Translations under genes and position numbers: made by a program
In this document: positions 26,619 to 36,496 of the stretch, piece after piece
Numbering within the stretch: the stretch's first letter is position 1
How the letters are laid out: each line of letters begins with the position of its first letter
The notes under the pieces: model-generated
The model's input: the letters and a program-made list of their open reading frames with translations, nothing else
What the model was told of the DNA's origin: nothing
Database searches by the model: none
Origin: Embleya scabrispora DSM 41855
GTDB lineage: Bacteria > Actinomycetota > Actinomycetes > Streptomycetales > Streptomycetaceae
Length of the DNA: 64,000 nucleotides
NCBI RefSeq assembly: GCF_000372745.1
Contig: NZ_KB889667.1
Location: forward strand, 62,001-126,000
Reading direction: 5' to 3'

Positions 26619-27671
26619 TCAACCACGCGGGGCCGATCGGTCTAGAACGTTGTTGCGCAGCACGCTGCTGCGGTAGCCGGCGGGGGTCACGCCCAGCACC
26701 CGGCGAAACCATCGCCCCAGATGCGCCTGATCCGCGAACCCGACGGCAAGCGCCACCTCGGCCGGCGTCATCCCCGCGGCGAGCAGCACCTTGGCACGGG
26801 CAACCCGATGCTGGGCGAGCCAGGCGTACGGGGGCAGCCCGACCGCGTCGCGAAACGCACGCAGGGTCTGGTAGCGGGACAGCCCGATCCCGGCCGACAA
26901 CTCGCCGAGCGAGGGTGGCCGCACCAGCTCATCGGCCAGCCGCTCGCGGACCGCGCGGGCCACCCGGGCCGCGTCCGGCGAGCCGTGCCGATCGGTTCGG
27001 GCCCGTACCGCGTACCGCGCGACCAGCGCCCGCAGCACCTCCACCACGCGGGACTCGCCCTCGAACGCGTCACCGCCGGCGGTCAGGTGCACGTGTACGG
27101 CGACCATCTCGGCGGCGAGCGCCGGATCGGCCACGAGCAGCGACGGAAAGTGCGGGGCGGGGCCGGGCAGGTCCTCGCCGACCAGGGCGGCCGACGGGTA
27201 GAAGACCCGATAGGCGTACCCCTCGGGGATGCCGGGCCCGCCGGTGTGCGTCTCGCCGGGCTCGGCGACCACGATGGTGCCGGGCCCGGAACGGTGCACC
27301 GCGCCGCGGTAGCCGATCTGCTCGACGCCCTCGACGCACACCCCGATCGCGTACTCCTCGTGCGCGTGCGGCGCGTACCGGTGCCGCCGAAATCGCGCGG
27401 TCATCAGGTCGAGCGGCGCGTCCTCGACCCCGTACACACGCGTCCACACGGCGGACTCGCCCCGCCCGGAATCGGGCCGCGCCCGCACGCCGGCGCGGGG
27501 ACGGGCACAGTCGCCACGGTCGCCGGATGGGCCGGGTGCGCGGCCGTCGCCCGGGCCGCCGGGTGCGCGGCGGTCGCCGGAGCCGCCGGGTGCGCGGTGG
27601 TCGCCGGAGCCACCGGGGGCGCGGCGGTCGCCGAGGCCCTCCGAGCCTCCCGGTGCGGGGTCACCATTCAT
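26619..27671 (-). CDS. AraC-family transcriptional regulator
   Basis: A 350-residue regulator. The N terminus is a run of Gly/Asp/Arg/Ala/Pro repeats (about 45 residues, from a 27-bp DNA repeat). It is followed by an AraC-type cupin sensing domain (RYAPHAHEEYAIGVC and GTIVVAEPGETH) and two helix-turn-helix motifs (LGELSAGIGLSRYQTLRAF, VALAVGFADQAHLGRWFRR). It probably controls the EamA transporter downstream. The first 60 residues could be non-coding, with the true start nearer the cupin. It overlaps the upstream unknown gene by 11 bases. Confidence 0.85.
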   Translation of the reverse strand: MNGDPAPGGSEGLGDRRAPGGSGDHRAPGGSGDRRAPGGPGDGRAPGPSGDRGDCARPRAGVRARPDSGRGESAVWTRVYGVEDAPLDLMTARFRRHRYAPHAHEEYAIGVCVEGVEQIGYRGAVHRSGPGTIVVAEPGETHTGGPGIPEGYAYRVFYPSAALVGEDLPGPAPHFPSLLVADPALAAEMVAVHVHLTAGGDAFEGESRVVEVLRALVARYAVRARTDRHGSPDAARVARAVRERLADELVRPPSLGELSAGIGLSRYQTLRAFRDAVGLPPYAWLAQHRVARAKVLLAAGMTPAEVALAVGFADQAHLGRWFRRVLGVTPAGYRSSVLRNNVLDRSAPRG

Positions 27672-28635
27672 GTCGATGCGCTCTCAAATATCCATGCACC
27701 GGCCGCCCCGGCACGATCGGCTCGAACCATTCCTCCGGCCCTGGGTCCGACAGCCGCAGCTCGACCGACTCCGGATCGTCCGACGCCGCATCGCTGAACG
27801 TCACGAACGCCGCCTCGACGTCGTCGTCGTACAGCCCGTGCCGCTCCAACAACGACGCCGCCTGATCCACCAACAACCGCAACGCCATCTCCTCGGCAAA
27901 GCAGGCGGGCGGCGCCCACTCGTTCCCACCGAGCCGCCCGGTGACCGTGACGGCGGCCACCACGAACCGCCGAACGAACCCCTCCTCCAGGACGGGCAAC
28001 GCATCCAGCACGAAGAACGAAGCCCCGTCCGCCTCGCGAAGGTTCACCAGATCCGTGAACAACAGATCCACGAGCACCCCGACCGAACTCGCCACCGCGC
28101 CCGCCGCGAGCCGGGCCTTCTCCTCCGGGACGTCCGGCTGTGCGGTGTCCGGCTCACACCCGAAGGCATCCAGCCCGAAGGCCCGCACCCCCGCGGCCTG
28201 CCGCTCGATCCGCAGCCGCTCCTCCGGCATCGGCCGCCGCGCCCGCAACGCCGGATCCCCCGCGGGCGCATCCGGCCCCTCCGCCGCCAACAAACTCTCG
28301 TACACCAACTCCTCATGCAGCTGCACCTCGCTGCGCACCACCCGCCACTCCGCGAGCAACACACTGGCCTCCAACACCGCCAGCACCATCTGCCGCGCCG
28401 TCCGCTCAGCCGCCTCCAACGTCGGCGCATCCACCGACATCAACACGGCAGCCCCGTCCGACCGAGGCGTCACCCGATAGTCCACCAGGTCCACCCCGAC
28501 CCCATCCGCCTCCTCGAAGCCCTCCACGGACTCGAGCCCATCACTCAGCAACGCCCCGACCCCGAGCCGCTGGAGTTCATCCAGATCGGGATAGGTCTCG
28601 AGCGGCACGACATCGACATTCACCGGATAAGCCAC
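27661..28635 (-). CDS. Protein of unknown function
   Basis: A 324-residue acidic protein with no signal peptide or membrane segment. It begins with VAYPVNVDVVPLETYPDLDEL and is leucine-, valine- and glutamate-rich, looking mostly helical. I do not recognise its family. GTG 28635 is preceded by GGGAAG; GTG 28623 is an in-frame alternative. It lies upstream of and overlaps the AraC gene, so the two are probably expressed together. Confidence 0.7.
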   Translation of the reverse strand: MAYPVNVDVVPLETYPDLDELQRLGVGALLSDGLESVEGFEEADGVGVDLVDYRVTPRSDGAAVLMSVDAPTLEAAERTARQMVLAVLEASVLLAEWRVVRSEVQLHEELVYESLLAAEGPDAPAGDPALRARRPMPEERLRIERQAAGVRAFGLDAFGCEPDTAQPDVPEEKARLAAGAVASSVGVLVDLLFTDLVNLREADGASFFVLDALPVLEEGFVRRFVVAAVTVTGRLGGNEWAPPACFAEEMALRLLVDQAASLLERHGLYDDDVEAAFVTFSDAASDDPESVELRLSDPGPEEWFEPIVPGRPVHGYLRAHRHEW

Positions 28636-28748
28636 CCCAAGATCTTCCCGGACCCACCCCCCTCCCCACGCCCGACACCACCGAACAACCACGTGGCGGA
28701 CCACCCCCCAGAGTGCGATATGGTTTCGGTGTTCGGCCAGCCGAACAC

Positions 28749-28825
<77 letters not shown>

Positions 28826-28941
28826 GCGTTTACGCAGGTCGGAGGTCGTCTTCTCAGAAATGGGAGGACGGCCTTTTCCGCGTCTCGGGGCGTGGTGGTC
28901 GCCAGTGTGGTCGCACGGCTGTCGACCGACCCCGAGCCACA

Positions 28942-29310
28942 TCATCGAACGGCCCGCGACTGCAGCGGCGTAGATCGGTCCGAATAGGTCACGAAGCCGG
29001 ATGGGTCGTCGCGATCTGGTCGCAATCGACTCGGTAGGTTGATCCTCGCGTCCACCCCTTCGGCACCGACGAGGGCCTCCTCGATGGCGTCCACCGCGTC
29101 GTGCGCAGCCTGACGGGTCAAGTGAGCGTAGATGTTCGCGGTCGTCGACAACGTCGAGTGTCGCAACGTCTTGGACATCACCGTCAGGAGCACACCCGCG
29201 GTGATCGTCAGCGTCGCGGCCAGGTGCTGCAGGTCGTGCATCGTGATCCGGGGCAGCCGGCCTCGACGGACCAGCGACGGAAACGATCCAACAGGGCCTG
29301 CGGCCGCAAC
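28942..29310 (-). pseudogene. Tyrosine recombinase (integrase), C-terminal relic
   Basis: The C-terminal catalytic part of a phage-type integrase remains. [18 protein letters not shown] continues into [17 protein letters not shown], which aligns with the usual HDLRH...LGHSS...Y arrangement. The first catalytic Arg is replaced by Gln (HDLQH), while the LRHS box and the Tyr region remain. Upstream, [16 protein letters not shown] is found in a different frame, so a frameshift near 29260 breaks the gene. The N-terminal two thirds are unrecognisable. It is located beside the tRNA-Pro end, as expected for an integrase. Confidence 0.75.
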
Positions 29311-29799
29311 GGCCGAACGATTCCGGATACCGCGACCGCGCATGTGCGCCGTCAGTGGTTGGGACGGCTGAGCAAGACCGACAACGGGCTCGTCACGGTG
29401 ACCACCCTGTGCGCCAACGAGCGGGTCTATCAGCCCCTGTATACCGGTCCCTGCACGCCGGCCCGGCACTTCCCGAAAGGGCAGGAACGACCCGGTCCCG
29501 CACCAAGCGCAGGGGTGGTGTTCGGCAGCGGCGTAGTCCAGGGCCACGGTGTGCGTGCGGCGGCGTGCGCGGGTCGGCACACGGCGCCCGGCCGTGGTCC
29601 CAGAGCACCCGAAGAGGGCTCGTTTCCCGGAATTTGCCGGTTCGGCCGGATCCCTTCGCCCGGCACGGACGCCTGTGTGAATGTTTCGCTTGCTCGGGCA
29701 CGAACCCCGTCCTGCTCGGTCGTCCGCGGCCCTCACGAGGTGCCCGCGACAGCAGGTCGGTGGCGTGGTCGAGGTCTGCCTTCCACCCAAGGAGCCTCG
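29311..29799. other. Degenerate stretch upstream of the protease
   Basis: This is probably the decayed 5' part of the integrase plus the promoter of the protease gene. Open frames on both strands are interrupted or arginine-rich antisense, and no gene is supported. Confidence 0.4.
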
Positions 29800-32529
29800 A
29801 TGAATCGAAGAATGACCACCACCGGGACCGTCCTCGCCTTACTCGCCGGCCTCACCATCGGCGCGGCGGCCCAGTCGGCCGCGGCCGACCCGCCCGCGCC
29901 GCCCGGCTCTCAGGCGCCGGCCGTCGCCGCCGCCGACCGGGCCGCCGCAAGCGGCCTGGACGTCCTGGCCAAGGGACCCGACGAACAGTACGAACGGCAG
30001 GCGGTGACGCCGTGGGTCGACGATCTGTACTCCGTCGCCTACGAGCGTACCTACCGCGGCCTGCCGGTCGTCGGCGGCGACGCCGTCGTCCTCGCCGACG
30101 GCAAGGGCCGCGTCCGCGCGGCCCAGTCCGCGAGCGATGTGCAGATATCCACCACGGTCCAGCCGATCGTGACGGCCGACGCCGCCGAGACCATCTCCAG
30201 GGCCGAACTCGCGTCGGTGGACCGGGTCGAGTCACACCGCCTGGTCGTCCGGGTCAGGGACGGTCGGAGCAATCTCGCCTGGGAGACCGTGGTCGTCGGC
30301 CGCACCGCGACCGCGCCCAGCAGGCTGCACGTCTTCGTCGATGCGAGCACGGGCACGGTGCTCGACACGGTCGACGACGTCAAGGCCGGCACCGGCAACA
30401 GCCAGTGGAACGGCCCGAACATCCCGATCGACACCACCAAGTCCGGTGCCAGGTACTCGCTGCGCGACCCGGGCCGACCCGGCCTGTCCTGCGCGGACTA
30501 CTCCACCGGAACGGTGTTCTCCAAGTCCACCGACTCGTGGGGCAACGGCCAGGCGTCCAGCAAGGAAACCGGCTGCGCCGACGTCATGTTCGCGGCCCAA
30601 AAAGAGTGGAACATGCTCCGTGACTGGCTTGGTCGCAACGGGCACAACGGCAACGGCGGCAGCTGGCCGGTCAAGGTCGGCCTCAACGACGTCAACGCCT
30701 ACTGGGACGGCTCGTCCATCTCGATCGGGCACAACCAGGCGAACAAGTGGATCGGCTCGATGGACGTCGTGGGCCACGAGTTCGGCCACGGAATCGACCA
30801 GTTCACCCCCGGCGGCGCCGGCACCGAACCCGGACTGGGCGAGTCCACCGGCGACATCATGGGCGCGCTGACCGAGGCGTACACCAACGAATCCTCGCCC
30901 TACGACACCCCCGACTACACCGTCGGCGAAACGGTCAACCTGGTCGGCCAGGGCCCCATCCGCTACATGTACAAGCCCTCCACCAACGGCGACCCGAACT
31001 GCTACAGCTCGTCGATCCCCAACACCGAGGAGCACGCGGCGGCGGGACCGATGAACCACTGGTTCTACCTGCTCGCCGAGGGCACCAACCCCGGCGGCGG
31101 CAAGCCCACCAGCCCCACCTGTAACAACACCACGCTCACCGGCGTCGGCATCAAGTCCGCAGGCAAAGTCTTCTATGGCGGCATGCTGCTCAAGACCAGC
31201 GGCATGACCTACAAGAAGTACCGCACCGCGACCCTGAAATCGGCGAAGACCCTCGACCCCACGTGTGGTCTGTTCAACAAGACCAAGGCCGCCTGGAACG
31301 CCATCAGCGTGCCCGCCCAGACCGGTGACCCCACCTGCACCGCAGGTTCCGGCCGCGACGAATTCTCGGTCGCCTTCACCTCGCCCTCGGGCATCGTGAC
31401 ACCGGGCGACTCGATCACGACCGCGGTGAGCACGGCCGTGACCGCAGGCGCGGCGCAGAACGTCACCCTGTCCACGAGCGGTCTGCCGACCGGTGTGACC
31501 TCGACCTTCAACCCGGCGTCCGTCCAGGCGGGCGGCTCGACCCTGACCCTGTCGGCGAGTTCGACCGCGCCGGCAGGCACCTACCCCGTGACCGTCACCG
31601 CTAGCAGCCCCACCGCCACGCACACCGCCCGGTACACCCTGACCGTCACAGGTCCTGGCAACCGGAGCCTTGTGCCGCCCGACATCAACGTGGCGAACGT
31701 CCAGGCGCACCTGACCCAGCTCAACACCATCGCGAACCAGAACGGCGGCAACCGCCGTGCGGGCAGCGCCGGTTACACCGCGTCCGTGGCCTACGTGAAG
31801 GGCAAGCTCCAGGCCGCCGGCTTCACCGTGTCCGAGCAGGTCTGCACCTCCTGCCGATACCGCTCCAACAACCTGATCGCCGACTGGCCCGGCGGCCCCG
31901 CCAACCAGGTCGTCATGTTCGGTGCCCACCTGGACAGCGTCCAGGCGGGCCCCGGCATCAACGACAACGGCTCCGGCTCGGCCACCCTCCTGGAGAACGC
32001 CCTCGCGCTCGCCCGGGCCAACCCCACCCTCACCAAGCACGTGCGCTTCGGCTGGTGGGCCGGCGAGGAACAGGGCCTCCAGGGCTCGCAGTTCTACGTG
32101 GGCCAACTCACCTCGGCACAGCGCTCCGCGATCAGGGGCTACTACAACTTCGACATGGTCGGCTCACGCAACGCGGGCTACTTCATCAACAACATCAACT
32201 CCGCCACCGCTGCGCCCCTCAAGGCGTACTGGGACACGCTGAACCTGCGTCCCGAGGAGAACGTCGAGGGCCAAGGCCGCTCCGACGACTACTCCTTCCA
32301 GCGGGCCGGCATCCCCACCTCCGGCTACGCGGCCGGTGCCAGCGCCACCAAGAGCTCGGCACAGGCGACCAAGTGGGGCGGCACGGCCGGCGCCTCCTAC
32401 GACTCGTGCTACCACTCCGCGTGTGACACCACGAGCAACATCAACGCCACGGTGCTCAACCGCAGCGCCGACGGCGTGGCGTACGCAATCTGGAAGACCG
32501 CAGTCGGCGTCACCACGCCCACCACCTAG
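29800..32529 (+). CDS. Secreted M4 metalloprotease fused to an M28 aminopeptidase
   Basis: A 909-residue exported protein combining two proteases. The signal peptide ends near AAAQSAAAD (residue about 28), followed by an FTP/PepSY propeptide. The M4 (thermolysin-like) domain has [11 protein letters not shown] with the HExxH zinc site (about residue 325) and [11 protein letters not shown] for the third ligand. An Ig-like linker (about 520-620) follows. An M28 domain closely resembling Streptomyces griseus aminopeptidase comes last ([43 protein letters not shown]). It should cut proteins internally and then trim N termini. ATG 29800 follows GGAG. Confidence 0.92.
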   Translation: MNRRMTTTGTVLALLAGLTIGAAAQSAAADPPAPPGSQAPAVAAADRAAASGLDVLAKGPDEQYERQAVTPWVDDLYSVAYERTYRGLPVVGGDAVVLADGKGRVRAAQSASDVQISTTVQPIVTADAAETISRAELASVDRVESHRLVVRVRDGRSNLAWETVVVGRTATAPSRLHVFVDASTGTVLDTVDDVKAGTGNSQWNGPNIPIDTTKSGARYSLRDPGRPGLSCADYSTGTVFSKSTDSWGNGQASSKETGCADVMFAAQKEWNMLRDWLGRNGHNGNGGSWPVKVGLNDVNAYWDGSSISIGHNQANKWIGSMDVVGHEFGHGIDQFTPGGAGTEPGLGESTGDIMGALTEAYTNESSPYDTPDYTVGETVNLVGQGPIRYMYKPSTNGDPNCYSSSIPNTEEHAAAGPMNHWFYLLAEGTNPGGGKPTSPTCNNTTLTGVGIKSAGKVFYGGMLLKTSGMTYKKYRTATLKSAKTLDPTCGLFNKTKAAWNAISVPAQTGDPTCTAGSGRDEFSVAFTSPSGIVTPGDSITTAVSTAVTAGAAQNVTLSTSGLPTGVTSTFNPASVQAGGSTLTLSASSTAPAGTYPVTVTASSPTATHTARYTLTVTGPGNRSLVPPDINVANVQAHLTQLNTIANQNGGNRRAGSAGYTASVAYVKGKLQAAGFTVSEQVCTSCRYRSNNLIADWPGGPANQVVMFGAHLDSVQAGPGINDNGSGSATLLENALALARANPTLTKHVRFGWWAGEEQGLQGSQFYVGQLTSAQRSAIRGYYNFDMVGSRNAGYFINNINSATAAPLKAYWDTLNLRPEENVEGQGRSDDYSFQRAGIPTSGYAAGASATKSSAQATKWGGTAGASYDSCYHSACDTTSNINATVLNRSADGVAYAIWKTAVGVTTPTT

Positions 32530-32538
32530 ACCTTGACA

Positions 32539-32579
32539 ATCACCGGTACCGGCCGGCTGGAGCAGGGCGTACCGGTGAT
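32539..32579 (+). terminator. Terminator hairpin after the fused protease
   Basis: ATCACCGGTAC pairs perfectly with GTACCGGTGAT (11 bp, 19-base loop), starting 10 bases after the stop codon. Confidence 0.7.
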
Positions 32580-33213
32580 CGCCCCCACGCAGCCCCTTTC
32601 CCCAAGGACGAAAAAGTTCTATCTCCGGATGGAACCGTCAATCCCGGAGTCAAGGACCTTCACCCGCCCGGTTGAGTCGGCCTGAAGCACGGTTCCGGTG
32701 TTGCCACCGGCCCGTTTCTCCAGGCCGCTCTCCGAATGAAGTAGGCCGCCGACGAGGTGCCCCTGGCCGAGGTTCCTTTTAGACGGCCCTTCCCGAACCG
32801 GATGGGCCCGATTTCCAGGCATCCGGCTCTCCAGTCAACGATCCCAACCACAGCCCGGTCGACCGGTTCGCGGCTGCGGTGAAGCCGCTGCGGGCCGGGG
32901 ACCCAGGTCAATGAGGTCACCGATCGCGCCAAGGTGCCGGCCGGCCAGACAGGGATCCGAGCCGTGGCCAACGTCCTGACCGCCATGGCAGACGCGTTCG
33001 AAGCGCAAAGTTCAGGTCGTATATCGCGGCAAGCGGGCGCGTCGTAACCTCCAGCGTTCTAGCGTTGCGGAATCCCGGATCACCGCTATGGAGCAAGGCA
33101 CCCGCCCCTGCGTGACAACAACCGCGCACCTTTCCGGACGTCCACGTACCTCCCGGGACTGTGCCGGCACGTCCAAAGAGCCGTGAACCACCTCCTTGCC
33201 ACACCCTGCGTTG
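32580..33213. other. Gene-poor end of the integrated element
   Basis: No intact gene. A short plus-strand stretch around 32908-33005 reads like a protein fragment (NEVTDRAKVPAGQTGIRAV), and another piece just upstream (about 32835-32910) is in a different frame, so a decayed gene is likely. I cannot name it. Confidence 0.4.
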
Positions 33214-33254
33214 CTGGGGGTCAAGGGGTCGCAGGTTCAATTCCTGTCGTCCCG
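33214..33254 (+). repeat. attR: partial copy of tRNA-Pro 3' part
   Basis: 41 bases matching 28781-28821 of tRNA-Pro with one difference (T for A in the T loop region at 33241). It covers the anticodon loop to the acceptor end but lacks the 5' half and the CCA, so it cannot be a functional tRNA. Confidence 0.9.
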
Positions 33255-33261
33255 TGTTCGA

Positions 33262-33287
33262 GGGCCGGGCCCACGAGGGCCCGGCCC
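33262..33287 (+). terminator. Hairpin just behind attR
   Basis: GGGCCGGGCCC and GGGCCCGGCCC form a perfect 11-bp stem with an ACGA loop, 7 bases behind the tRNA copy. It is probably the original terminator of tRNA-Pro, displaced by the insertion. It ends 3 bases before the next start codon. Confidence 0.65.
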
Positions 33288-33290
33288 GGG

Positions 33291-34541
33291 ATGGACAACG
33301 AGATTCAGCTGATCAGTGACGGTGATGGACTGGCAGTCATCGGAGATGCGACGGATGTCGAACACTTCCTCGTCTCTGAGGGACTGTCGTCGAAAGGCCT
33401 TGGACTGGAACGGCTCAAGTCCGTCTTCGGCACGGGAGCTGCAGTCGCACAAGCAGGGTCGGACATCGCCGCGAACTCCGGTCACTGGGTGAAACTGACT
33501 CCGAAGTCGGCACAGCTGGTCAAGAAGTACGGACTGCGGAACAGCCGGAAGACGGGTCTCAGTACGGGTGTGGTGAGGGGAAAGAAGGGCCAGATCAGGG
33601 GATTCATCGAAATCGCGCAGTCGCCCCGAGCGTTTCTGAGCAACCCGGCGGCGCTTGCCGGTGCCGCAGGGATCATGGCGCAGTTTGCGATGCAACAGTC
33701 CATGGACGAGATCACCGACTATCTCGCCACGATCGACAAGAAGGTCGATGACGTGCTGCGCGCACAGAAGGACGCTGCGTTGGCGCACATGATCGCAGTG
33801 GACCTCTCGATCGAAGAGGCCATGACCATCCGGAAGCAGGTGGGCCGGGTCTCCGAGATCACGTGGTCGAAGGTGCAGAACGCGCCGACGACGATCGCGA
33901 CAACCCAGGTGTACGCGTTGCGCCAACTCGACGCGCTCGCGGAGAAGATGGAGCGCGAGACCAAGATCGGTGACATCGCCACGGCAGCCGAGGAAGCCGA
34001 GTCCAAAGTTCGGGAGTGGCTCGCCGTTCTGGCTCGCTGCTTCCAACTACAGGACGCGATCGCGGTGCTCGAACTCGACCGAGTGCTGAACACGACTCCG
34101 GATGAGCTGGACGATCACCGCCTCGGGCTTCGGACTGCCCGACAGAACCGGCTGGATCTCATCTCGCGAAGCACCGAGCGTCTGGTGGCCCGAATGAATG
34201 CGGCGGCTGGCACGGCCAACGCGAAGGTGCTGCTGCACCCGACCAAGTCCCCGGCTGTGGTCCGGTCGAGCAACCATGTCGTAACCGGTGTCCATGACTT
34301 CCACGGGCGGCTCGGGATCGAGTCCGGCCGTCAGTCATCGGAGGCGAGGCGATGGGTGGAGGCGGCCACAGAGGTGAGGGATAAGGCGCTCGACACAGGA
34401 GCCAGGGGCGTCGGAGCCGCCAAGAGCATCGGCAGCGAGACCCTCGATCGGGCCGGCGCGGTAAAGGGCAGGCTCGCCGGCGAGATCGCCGGGCGAGCGC
34501 GCCGTCGGCGCGGGGACGAGGAACGCGACGAGAAAAGCTGA
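33291..34541 (+). CDS. Conserved actinobacterial protein of unknown function
   Basis: A 416-residue soluble protein beginning MDNEIQLISDGDGLAVIGDA. A short Ala/Gly/Met-rich segment (ALAGAAGIMAQFAMQQSMDEI, near 125-145) is followed by long charged helices (residues 150-330) likely to form coiled coils, and the C terminus is basic (ARRRRGDEERDEKS). Proteins of this look are found as lone genes in streptomycetes; I do not know a function. The start is uncertain: ATG 33291 has no ribosome-binding site and lies directly behind a terminator hairpin, so transcription may begin inside. Confidence 0.65.
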   Translation: MDNEIQLISDGDGLAVIGDATDVEHFLVSEGLSSKGLGLERLKSVFGTGAAVAQAGSDIAANSGHWVKLTPKSAQLVKKYGLRNSRKTGLSTGVVRGKKGQIRGFIEIAQSPRAFLSNPAALAGAAGIMAQFAMQQSMDEITDYLATIDKKVDDVLRAQKDAALAHMIAVDLSIEEAMTIRKQVGRVSEITWSKVQNAPTTIATTQVYALRQLDALAEKMERETKIGDIATAAEEAESKVREWLAVLARCFQLQDAIAVLELDRVLNTTPDELDDHRLGLRTARQNRLDLISRSTERLVARMNAAAGTANAKVLLHPTKSPAVVRSSNHVVTGVHDFHGRLGIESGRQSSEARRWVEAATEVRDKALDTGARGVGAAKSIGSETLDRAGAVKGRLAGEIAGRARRRRGDEERDEKS

Positions 34542-34661
34542 GCGAGCGCCGACCATAGGCCACGTGCGCGGCCCGGACACCCTCGACTGCGAAGAGCCTC
34601 AAAACGAGCCACGCCGCCTGACACCTCGAACTCCAGTCGTGTCAGGCGGCGGACAAGGCAA

Positions 34662-34853
34662 TCAGCGCCCGGCCACGGACCGTACGAACGGAGCCCACTC
34701 CGCGCGGCCCACGGCGAACGCCGGGCGGGACACGTCTTTGGAGTCCCTTACGTGGATAGTTTGTTCGGTGATCGCGACCTCCACGCAGTCGTCACCCTGG
34801 CTGCCGCTGTAGCTGGACTTGAACCAGGCGAGTTCCGACACACCGCTGCTCAT
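34662..34853 (-). CDS. DUF397 domain protein
   Basis: A 63-residue protein of the DUF397 family (WFKSSYSGSQGDDCVEVA, then VRDSKD and AEWAPFVRSV). Such proteins are encoded next to HTH regulators in streptomycetes, where they act with them in developmental or antibiotic control. Its ATG overlaps the stop of the HTH gene by 4 bases, so the pair is co-translated. It is the usual length for the family. Confidence 0.93.
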   Translation of the reverse strand: MSSGVSELAWFKSSYSGSQGDDCVEVAITEQTIHVRDSKDVSRPAFAVGRAEWAPFVRSVAGR

Positions 34854-35737
34854 AGCTCTCCTCGCAGTCGCTCCAGCAAGGCCCGGGTTTCTGTGGGGTT
34901 CAGGGCCTGCGAGCGCAGTGTGTCATAGCGTTGGCAGAGCAGGCTCACCTCTTTCCGGTCGGCAATCAGCCGTCCGTTCTCCTGCCCTTCGGAGTAGCCA
35001 AGCCTCTGCCCCGAGGGAGTCTCCAGAATGCGGATGGTTCCATCCAGGCACGCATGCAGCCCAGCCGCCAGCGGCACCACCTGAAGCGTCACGTTACGCG
35101 GAGCACTGCGCTCAAGGACGTGGTCCACCAGCTCACGCATCGCCTGAGCATCACCGAACCGCCGCTGGAACACGTGCTCCTCGACGATGAAGCTGAACGG
35201 CACGGTCGGCCGCTCCCGCATCATGGCCTGCCGTTCCATTCGTGCGGCGAGCTGCGTATCCAGCTCCTCGTCGGTCCGCAGCGGGATCGTGCCGTCGAAC
35301 ACCGCCCGCGCGTACGCCTCCGACTGCAATAGCCCCGGCACCAACCGGCACTCGTACGTGCACAGGCTCGCCGCCTCCCGCTCCAGCACTGCCCACCGTC
35401 GAAACCACGCCGCGAGCCCCACGTCTCCGCGCGTGAGGTGTCGGGCGGCCTTGCGCAGCGCACCGGTGTTGCCGAGGGCTTCCTCCGCGCGCTCCACGAA
35501 CGCCTCGTCCGGCATTCGGCGGCCCAACTCCACCGACTCCACGGTGTGTTTGGAGTACTGGACCCGGGCGCCGAGGTCGACCCGGCTGAGGCCCGCGTGC
35601 TCGCGCAGTGCCTGGACGACGGCTCCGAACGTGCGCAGACTGTCGGACGGGTGAGGCTCCCGCTCCCATTCCCCCACCGGAACCGCTCGCGCGCCGACCG
35701 CCCCGGACGCCTCCCCCTCGACTCCGACGATGTCCAT
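34850..35737 (-). CDS. HTH (Xre-type) regulator with DUF5753 domain
   Basis: A 295-residue regulator. An N-terminal helix-turn-helix (VVQALREHAGLSRVDLGARV, residues about 40-60, then KHTVESVELGRRMPD) is followed by the DUF5753 region (VPGLLQSEAYARAVF, VTLQVVPLAAGLHA). I start at ATG 35737 because AAAGGGG lies 8 bases upstream; ATG 35755 lacks a site. With DUF397 downstream and an HATPase gene divergent, this is the common streptomycete regulatory trio, thought to work like a sigma/anti-sigma or antitoxin-like switch. Confidence 0.9.
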   Translation of the reverse strand: MDIVGVEGEASGAVGARAVPVGEWEREPHPSDSLRTFGAVVQALREHAGLSRVDLGARVQYSKHTVESVELGRRMPDEAFVERAEEALGNTGALRKAARHLTRGDVGLAAWFRRWAVLEREAASLCTYECRLVPGLLQSEAYARAVFDGTIPLRTDEELDTQLAARMERQAMMRERPTVPFSFIVEEHVFQRRFGDAQAMRELVDHVLERSAPRNVTLQVVPLAAGLHACLDGTIRILETPSGQRLGYSEGQENGRLIADRKEVSLLCQRYDTLRSQALNPTETRALLERLRGEL

Positions 35738-35907
35738 CCGCCGCCCCTTTCTCATGCCGCATCACAACGGCCCTGATGAGCTGCCCCGGGCACCGCCCAT
35801 CGTGGCGGAAAATCACCCGTACCGTCCACTCTTCGTGTCCGTACACTGACTGTGCGTACGTGGCATTCTGCTGGTCCCCAGGGGCGCGGCGGCCGCACGC
35901 TGGCTCC

Positions 35908-36360
35908 ATGGACCGAGCGATTCGCCAACTTGCCGCCCCAGCCCGCACCTTCGCGCACATGCTGTCCTCCACACCGCGCGGTGCCCGACTCGCCCGGCTT
36001 CTCGCCATGGTCGAGCTGCGGTCCTGGGACGTGCCGCAGGACCTCACGGAGCGCGCCGAACTCGTCGTCGCGGAGCTGGCCGCCAACGCCGTCCTCCATG
36101 GCAGCCCGCCGGGCCACCGCGTCCGACTCGTACTTGTCTACGACCCGCCGGCCCGCCGCCTCCGCGTCGAAGTCATCGACGCTCGCGGGGACCTCGCTCC
36201 CCCGCCACACGCGACGGCCGCGGAACCGGACGCACTCACTACCGGTGGGCGCGGCCTGTCGCTCGTCACCGCCCTCGTCGACCACTGGGACGCCGTCCCC
36301 CATCCACACGGCGGCAAGACCGTGCGGGCCGTGCTGTCGGAACGAGCACCGCGCACGTGA
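35908..36360 (+). CDS. HATPase-fold anti-sigma/serine kinase-like protein
   Basis: A 150-residue ATP-binding protein of the RsbW/SpoIIAB-like group. The N box ELVVAELAANAVLHG (about residues 50-66), DARGD and the TTGGRGLSLV glycine box (about 108-120) are present. It is divergent from the HTH-DUF5753/DUF397 pair and probably belongs to the same regulatory circuit. ATG 35908 is the first start in frame with the family N terminus. Confidence 0.9.
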   Translation: MDRAIRQLAAPARTFAHMLSSTPRGARLARLLAMVELRSWDVPQDLTERAELVVAELAANAVLHGSPPGHRVRLVLVYDPPARRLRVEVIDARGDLAPPPHATAAEPDALTTGGRGLSLVTALVDHWDAVPHPHGGKTVRAVLSERAPRT

Positions 36361-36496
36361 TCGCGTCGGCCACAACGGCATCCGGTCCTTCCGGTCGGCC
36401 CGAAGCACCCGCGAGCACGACCGAACGCTTCAACTCGCCTTGGACACACCCGTCGGGCCCTCCATGGCAACCCGACAGCCCGGCACCGCATCGGCG

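Noticed and set aside
32660-32986. A 108-codon minus-strand frame at the end of the integrated element.
   Set aside because: No domain or ribosome-binding site. Fragments on the opposite strand look more protein-like but are frameshifted.
33214-33254. A second tRNA-Pro gene.
   Set aside because: Only the part from the anticodon loop to the acceptor end is present; the 5' half and CCA are missing, so it is an attachment-site copy.
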